Origin: Apoda limacodes
Taxonomy: Eukaryota; Arthropoda; Insecta; Lepidoptera; Limacodidae
DNA length: 64,000 bases
NCBI GenBank assembly: GCA_946406115.1
Contig: OX291552.1
Coordinates: 9,620,836-9,684,835, forward strand
Direction: 5' to 3'
In this document: positions 58,224 through 64,000 of the stretch, one piece after another
How the letters are laid out: every line of letters begins with the position of its first letter
How positions within the stretch are numbered: the first letter of the stretch is position 1
Position numbers and translations under genes: made by a program
Notes under the pieces: generated by a model
Databases searched by the model: none
What the model was told of the DNA's origin: nothing
The model's input: the letters and a program-made list of their open reading frames with translations, nothing else

Positions 58224-61200
58224 TACTACTAAGAGAGGTAGGGCACTGCAAGTACTCGCTCGAATAAGCTGCCTGAACAAATAAAGCGGGGCATAGCGAG
58301 TACTTGCTCGAATGAGCGGCCCGAACTGGGGAAGTACCTCCACCTTACAGAAAACCGCGGCCACAATAACACCAAAATTGAGTAGTGTTGTGTTCCTGGC
58401 GGTGAGTAAGGTTGCCAGAGCTCTCTTTGAGGATTCGCTGCGCGGACAGCGGAGGACCAACGGTGCTTGTTGCTGTCATTGCTCGGCGTAGACGCGGCGT
58501 GCTTGTTCGGCGGTCAGGGAGACCTGATGAAACGGCTAACCGCTGGCCGCCCGCAGGTTGAACGGGTTCCCAAACCCAGGGATCACTTAATCTCCGCCCT
58601 GGGAGGCTGATCCGCCAACCTGTGTAAAGTCTCTGAAGTAGTAGTCGTGCCGGAGAAGGAGACCGGAGTTGACCCGGTTACTACAACAGAGGGGGATCAG
58701 GGGCCCTTCCGCCCGCCGTGCCAGCAACCGTATCATCTGTGTTGAGCTTCGGCAGTCTTAGTACCGCAACTTTTTGTCTTCTAAGCTGTCTGTGCAGTGA
58801 ATCCTCATCTTAAGGCTAAATAACCCTTTCAAAAAAAAAATTATGGCAAGAAATAATAAAAAAAGAGTTTATTCAGCGGCCGCTCCATCCACATTTAATG
58901 TGGACTTTTGCAACATTAGGGGTATACACGCAAATCTTAACGCAGTCCACCTCCATCTGGAGACTGCGCAGCCGACCATTCTTTTTCTAACGGAGACGCA
59001 TATATCCTGCCCGGCCGACACATCATAGCTTCGTTATCCCGGCTCACACTCGAGCACAATTTTTTGAGTCGTGCCGGTGTATGTATGTTCGTCCGGGAGG
59101 ATATCTGCTGTCGCCGACTTCATAGCCTTGAAGACAGGGACCTGTCGATATTGTGGGTGCGCGTAGATCATGGCGGCCACACTCGTATCTATGCGTGCCT
59201 ATACAGGTCTCATAGCGGTGACACGGACGTAACTCGACTCTTCACGCACCTGAGTTTGACGACTGACAAAGTTCTAGAGCAATATCCTACAGCAGAATTA
59301 GTTATTTTGGGAGACTTTAACGCCCATCATCGTGAGTGGCTCAGTTCTCGAACCAATAACTATGCAGGGATATCTGCTCATGAATTTGCTCTGACCTATG
59401 GATTCTCTCAGCTGGTACTTTCTCCAACGAGAATACCAGATATAGAGGACCATACGAGCTCCTTACTGGACCTTCTGCTGACTACACGTCCGGATGGATA
59501 CACCGTCTCAGTGGATGCGCCTCTTGGCTCCTCGGACCACTGTCTCGTCCGGACTCAAATGTCATGCACACAACCTGATCCTTCTGGGCCTACTAATTGG
59601 CGTCGTGTGTGGCATTATAAGTCGGCAGACTGGGATGGATTGCGAGAATTTTATGCATCGTACCCGTGGAGGCAGATCTGCTATAGCTCAGAAGATCCTG
59701 ACGTCTGCACAGCCGCAGTCACTGAGACAATCCTCGCTGGTATGGAATGTTTCATTCCTAACCTGCGAGTAGCTGCCGGCTTCAAAAAACGACCGTGGTT
59801 TAATAGGTCTTGCAGAGAAGCTAAAATTCTTAAGCAAACTGCGTATGAGGCTTGGACCGCGGCTCGTAATAATACGGATCCGAATATTTTTGAGTTAAAA
59901 CGCAAATTAAATGCTGCCTCGAGGTTCAGTAAGAAAGCAACTGCCGGAGAAAAATTCCAATTTATCGGCAAAATAGGTGGGCGACTTGCGAGCTATCCTT
60001 CTTGGAGTCGTGCTTTCTGGTCGCTTGCTAAAGCTGCCGAGGGGAACTTCTGCCAGTCGTCGTTACCACCACTGCGAAAGACCGATGGTAACTTGGCCCA
60101 CAGTGCAAAAGAGAAAGCCGATCTATTGGGCAGTCTCTTTGCCTCTAACTCGCTGTGAACGACGAAAGCGCTGTACCACCTACTTTACCGTAGTGCGGTA
60201 AGACCATGCCGGAAAACTCTATAACACAGCGCGAGGTCCGGCGGGTGTTGCTTTCCCTAGACGTTCATAAGTCGAGTGGGCCAGACGGCATACCAGCAGT
60301 GGTGCTTAAGCAGTGTGCTCCTGAGTTATGTCCTGTACTCAGGCGCCTCTTCACACTTTACTACCACACTAGGCAATTTCCGTCTTCATGGAAGACTGCG
60401 AATGTGCACCCGGTGCCCAAAAAGGGCGATAGATCAGATCCATCGAATTACAGGCCTATCGCTATAACTCCGCATCAAGGTGATGGAGCGTGTGATCAAC
60501 ACACAGCTTTTGAGAAACCTAGAAAAACACGACCTGATCAGTGACCGTCAATATGGCTTTCGCCACGGTCGCTCAACAGGTGACCTTCTAGTGTATCTCA
60601 CACACCGATGGGCACTAGCCATTGAGAGTCAGGGGGAGGCATTGGCATGTAGCCTAGACATAGCGAAGGCGTTCGATCGGGTCTGGCACCGGGGTCTTCT
60701 ATCGAAGTTGCCATCTTACGGAGTGCCCGAGGGTTTGTGCAAATGAGTGGCTAGCTTTTTGTCCGGCAGAAGCATACGAGCCGTAGTTGACGGTAGTTGC
60801 TCTGATAGCATGGACATTAATGCTGGTGTCCCGCAAGGCTCTGTGCTGTCTCCTACGCTGTTTCTACTGCACATCAATGATATGTTGGACATCAACAACA
60901 TACATTGCTATGCAGATGACAGTACTGGAGACGCTTATTACACGGGCCGTTCAAGCATCTGACGTTCCGTTGTGGAGGAAAAGCGTGAAGAACTTGTGTC
61001 TCAAATCGAGATCGGTCTGTCCAAGGTCTCTGACTGGGGGCGGGAAAACTTGGTCCGATGCAACCCTTCAAAGACACAAGTGTGCGCGTTCACCGCTAAG
61101 AAAACCCCATTCACTGTAGTCCCACAATTCCAGAACACTCCCCTCTCCATCTCCAAGACCATTGGGATCCTTGGCGTTGACATCTCCAGCGATGTTCAGT

Positions 61201-61845
61201 TCCGAGATCATTTGCTAGACAAGGTAAAGCTGGCGTCCAAAAAACTTGGTGTACTCAACAGAGCGAAGCAGTACTTCACGTCGGGGCAAAGGTTGCTACT
61301 TTGCAAGTCGCAAGTCCGGCCCCATATGGAGTACTGCTGCCATCTCTGGGCGGGTGCACCCGGATACCAGCTTGGCCCTTTTGACTCGGTTCAACGACGG
61401 GCTGTGAGATTTGTCGACGATCCCAAACTCACTTGCGGTATCGAGCCTTTAAGTCTGAGGAGAGACTTTGCCTACCTGTGTGTGTTCTACAGCTTGTACA
61501 ATGCATTGTGTTCTGAGGAATTGTTCGAAATGATGCCCACGGCTACTTTCTACCATCGCACCGCTCGCCATCGACAGGGAATTCATTCTCACACTTTGGA
61601 ACCGAAATGGTCGCGTACAGTGCGGTTTCAGAGAAACTTCCTCCCGCGAACGCTTGGGTTGTGGAATGAGCTCCGTGCCAAGGTTTTCTCTAAGGACTAC
61701 AGTATGGGGTTCTTCAAAAAAGAAGTTATTAGATTTCTGAAGGGTCGGCAACGCGCGAGTGATGCTCCTGGTGTTGCAAGCGTCCATAGGCTACGGTGAC
61801 CGCTTACCATCAGGCGGACCGTAGGCTTGTTTGCCACCTTAGTGG

Positions 61846-61895
<50 letters not shown>
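58224..61895 (+). mobile_element. Near full-length non-LTR retrotransposon (endonuclease + RT) inserted in env
   Basis: A 3.67-kb LINE with a roughly 600-nt GC-rich 5' region ('tactcgctcgaataagc' is characteristic of this family), ORF2, a 3' signature 'taccatcaggcggaccgtag' and a 48-nt A tail (61849-61896). A 6-bp duplication (ACTACG) flanks it. I see no separate gag-like ORF1; the 5' region may be untranslated or heavily decayed. Two truncated relatives lie at 27545-28112 and 40495-42850. I cannot fix the clade; it has an AP endonuclease and looks like the Jockey/CR1 side of the tree. Confidence 0.9.
58843..61799 (+). pseudogene. LINE ORF2: AP endonuclease, reverse transcriptase, C-terminal domain (broken)
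   Basis: The start MARNNKKRVYSAAAPS is followed by an endonuclease with NVDFCNIRGIHANL, ILFLTETH, ELVILGDFNAHHREW and GSSDHCLV, covering the metal- and phosphate-binding residues of the APE-like fold. RT motifs follow: [77 protein letters not shown] and the catalytic box CYADDS. The C-terminal block runs from [20 protein letters not shown] to FKKEVIRFLKGR. Lesions: TAG after about 61 codons (59028), a frameshift before 59064, a frame change near 60160-60206, another near 60470, TGA in place of Trp at 60744, and a stop at 60960. Not functional as it stands. Confidence 0.9.

Positions 61896-61896
<1 letters not shown>
61849..61896 (+). repeat. 48-nt poly-A tail of the LINE
   Basis: An uninterrupted A run from 61849 to 61896, where the last A also belongs to the ACTACG target duplication. 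Confidence 0.9.
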
Positions 61897-61897
<1 letters not shown>

Positions 61898-62155
61898 ACG
61901 ACACGCTGCTTCTTCAATGAGACCGGGTTCTCTGCAGAATTTGCTAACAGTTTTTAGAATGAAGTTTATATTGACTAGATGTGGCTTCACGTGAGACATA
62001 TATACTGAGGTGAAAACATTAAGAGAGCCACTGTTAATTTTCATCCTTCCAATATAATTAAAATATATACCAGATCCCGCGTTGATCGGTTGAACATAGT
62101 CGGCGCTTGCTGCGGCAGTGGTGCTGCAACGAAGGGACAAGTGGTTGTTACACAA
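61896..62155 (-). pseudogene. Errantivirus-like env, N-terminal part, cut by the LINE
   Basis: This is about 86 codons of the surface subunit ending at the LINE poly-A. A splice-acceptor-like 'cccttcgttgcag' lies just after the ATG, consistent with env being made from a spliced RNA in this class. When one copy of the 6-bp target duplication is discounted, the frame is continuous with the part at 58217, showing that the LINE insertion itself did not shift the frame. Confidence 0.7.
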
Positions 62156-62181
62156 CGGGTATTTTATAGCTATTAGAGGCC

Positions 62182-64000
62182 TTATTCTAAATGCATGATT
62201 ACGCGTAAAAATAATAATCTATTATATTTCAGTTCAGTTGCTGGCTTGACTTGGTCGTAATGATGTTTTACTTGTCGTCTGTTTATTTGCAATGATAGTG
62301 TATTGTTACCGTGGAGTTATTTTATAGGGCCCTTTCCATAAAGGAGATAAGGCTTTTCTCAGGCGGAGGTGATTCTTAAGGTACACGTAATCACCGGTTT
62401 TGTAGGTAACAGGACGGGAACGCGAGTCATAATAGTTTTTTGATTTTTCTTTTGAACTGGTTATGTTTTCTAAAGCTTTGTCTCGGGATAGTTTTAACCT
62501 ATGCTGAAGCATCTTAATGTATTCGGGATATGTGGCATCTGGTGCGGAGTCAAAGATTGAATCTGAGATGTAGGGTTTGTGGCCGAATAGTAATTCATGA
62601 GGTGAAAAGTTTGTAGTGGAATGGATATTTGTATTATAGGCTAGTATTGCTGTGTAGACGTATCTTTGTCAGTTATCTTGGTTTAGGTTTACAAAAGATT
62701 TAAGATATTCTTTAAGAGTTGAATGGCTCAAGAGCTCCCTGGGTTTGAGGGTGATAAAGAGAGGACTTGACACAACAGGTTTTTTGAATAGATCCGCCGT
62801 GAAATTAGTCCCTTGGTCTGTTAATATCGTCCTGGGTATTCCAAATAAAGAAATGAAGTGTATAAGACAGTCTGTAGTCTCTTCTGAAGAGGCACTACAT
62901 GTTGGGTAAGCTACCGAGTATTTAGTTAGATCGCCCTGTAATGTTAGTATGTACTTAAGTTTGGCGGTTCCTCATTCTGGCAGGGGCTTACGATATCTAG
63001 AGATACGCGTTGGAAAGGGGATGTGGACGTCGTGGTGATCTGCATGGGTGCTCTGTTGAGGCGTCTATATGCTTTGTTTTCTTGACACGAGGTACATTTC
63101 TTCACGTAATTTTCGATATCTGTGCGCATTCCTTTCCAATAATACTTTTCTTGGATTCTCTTTAGCATGCGAGAGGATCCAAGATGTCCCGCGACGGGTA
63201 TGTCGTGATTTTCGGATAGGATTCGTTTTATTTCAGTTGGAGTGGGATAAATGTTGCTGTTGTGGTATATTTTTACTTTGATGTTAGTATTATGGAAAAG
63301 TTAGGATGTTGTGAATTTTAATAAAGGAATGTCTGTCAAAGGGATTTTAAAGTCGGAAATAGCAATCTCAAGGACATTTTCGTTTTGGACTAGTTGGATT
63401 CTGATTGACTTGATGGTTTCAAATATTTCTTTATATGACGATTCATCAAAATGATGTACCTTTGTAAAGAGAAGGTACCAAGTTCTGTTGTTAGCTTGGA
63501 TTTCTTTGAATGAATATAATTCCTTTTCACAGTTTCGAATCTCTTCTGAGGAATCAACGCTCTGTAACAAGGTTTGGATGTACGGGTTTGACTCGTCCAT
63601 ATCTATGGAGGTTGGGATTAGGATAGTCTTACAAGTGCTTTTAGTTAAGTCTACGTTATATTCTCTCAGGTCAGTATTAAAATTCTTGTCTTTGTTAGTC
63701 ATGTCCTTTAGGAAGATAGTGTAGTCATCGTTGTTTAGGATTTGTTCCAGGTTTTGTGGTGTTTCGGGATCGGAGCGGGGTGTATTGACGTCTGTTGGTA
63801 AGTTTAGTAGAGATTGTGGGTCGAATTGTTCTTGAGGTGGTGCAAGGTTTGTCGGAGAGTTTAGTACACTGGGTAAGGTAGCTTGTGGTTCCAGATTTTG
63901 TCCGGAGGTGGAAGGCGTCGGGATAACAGGTAAGTCTGTAGTACATAATGGATCTTCTAGTGGCGAAGGTAAGCTGAGTGGACTGAAATCAATGTGAAGG
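62182..64000 (-). pseudogene. Errantivirus-like pol, 3' part with integrase (partial)
   Basis: From right to left: a long spacer region rich in acidic residues (64000-63301) ending in a nonsense codon at 63303-63301, an integrase H2C2-type zinc-binding segment (63168-62944) with HDIPVAGHLG upstream and KKCTSCQENK, and a core with FGIPRTILTDQGTNF, whose D is the second catalytic aspartate. After that come NFSPHELLFGHKP and a C-terminal GPYKIT block, then a frameshift near 62318 and a natural-looking stop at 62184-62182. Protease, RT and RNase H would lie beyond the right edge. At least three lesions. Role in intact relatives: insertion of the element's DNA. Confidence 0.8.

Larger units (their letters stand above)
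56622..64000 (-). mobile_element. Ty3/Gypsy errantivirus-like endogenous retroelement, incomplete at right edge
   Basis: Order on the minus strand is pol (64000-62182), env (62155-56926, interrupted) and 3' LTR (56875-56622), the layout of insect errantiviruses. gag, RT and the 5' LTR lie outside the window. Frameshifts and a nonsense codon in pol and several frameshifts in env make it defective. The 58224-61895 LINE inserted into env later. Confidence 0.8.

Noticed and set aside
57453..58267. Plus-strand ORFs over env (57453-57650 and 57866-58267)
   Set aside because: They are antisense shadows of the minus-strand env frames, which show the cleavage-site, fusion-peptide and membrane-anchor layout.

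Overview
The window is animal nuclear DNA, almost certainly from an insect and most likely a moth or butterfly (Lepidoptera). It is AT-rich, its genes carry short GT-AG introns, and it is crowded with the non-LTR retrotransposons, tRNA-derived SINEs and MITE-like repeats I associate with Lepidoptera. The order is inferred from repeat character and was not tested by any search.

One host gene is present and complete: SPT6, the transcription elongation factor and histone chaperone. It lies on the minus strand between 56007 (ATG) and 32106 (stop). I could join 24 coding exons with GT-AG borders and consistent phase into a 1709-codon reading frame with every expected domain: acidic N-terminus, Spn1/IWS1-binding motif, Tex-like core, YqgF, HhH, death-like domain, S1, tandem SH2 and a TP-rich tail. 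Its introns hold several transposon relics.

The left half (1-32 kb) has no host gene I can identify. It is a graveyard of elements: a Tc1-like 3' fragment (4.1 kb), a retroelement-like relic (6.0-6.7 kb), a hAT relic (12.1-12.9 kb), an inverted tRNA-SINE pair around a MITE (14.3-15.2 kb), a decayed Jockey-type LINE (16.2-20.4 kb), a MITE cluster (21.3-22.8 kb), a Ty3/Gypsy RT scrap (27.0 kb) and a LINE 3' end (27.5-28.1 kb). Nested in the Jockey-type LINE is the best-preserved mobile element of the window, a 2107-bp DNA transposon (16999-19105). It has perfect 26-bp inverted repeats, TA flanks and an uninterrupted two-exon transposase whose catalytic residues are spaced DD-82-E.

The right end (56.6-64 kb) is a minus-strand errantivirus-like LTR retroelement: an LTR, a broken env, and a broken pol that runs off the window. 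A plus-strand LINE (58224-61895, with a 48-nt poly-A tail) has inserted into env and left a 6-bp target duplication. Fragments of the same LINE family also lie at 27.5-28.1 kb and in SPT6 intron 13.

I found no CRISPR array, operon, rRNA gene or convincing functional tRNA gene. The strongest candidate for something biologically live and uncommon is the DD82E transposon.
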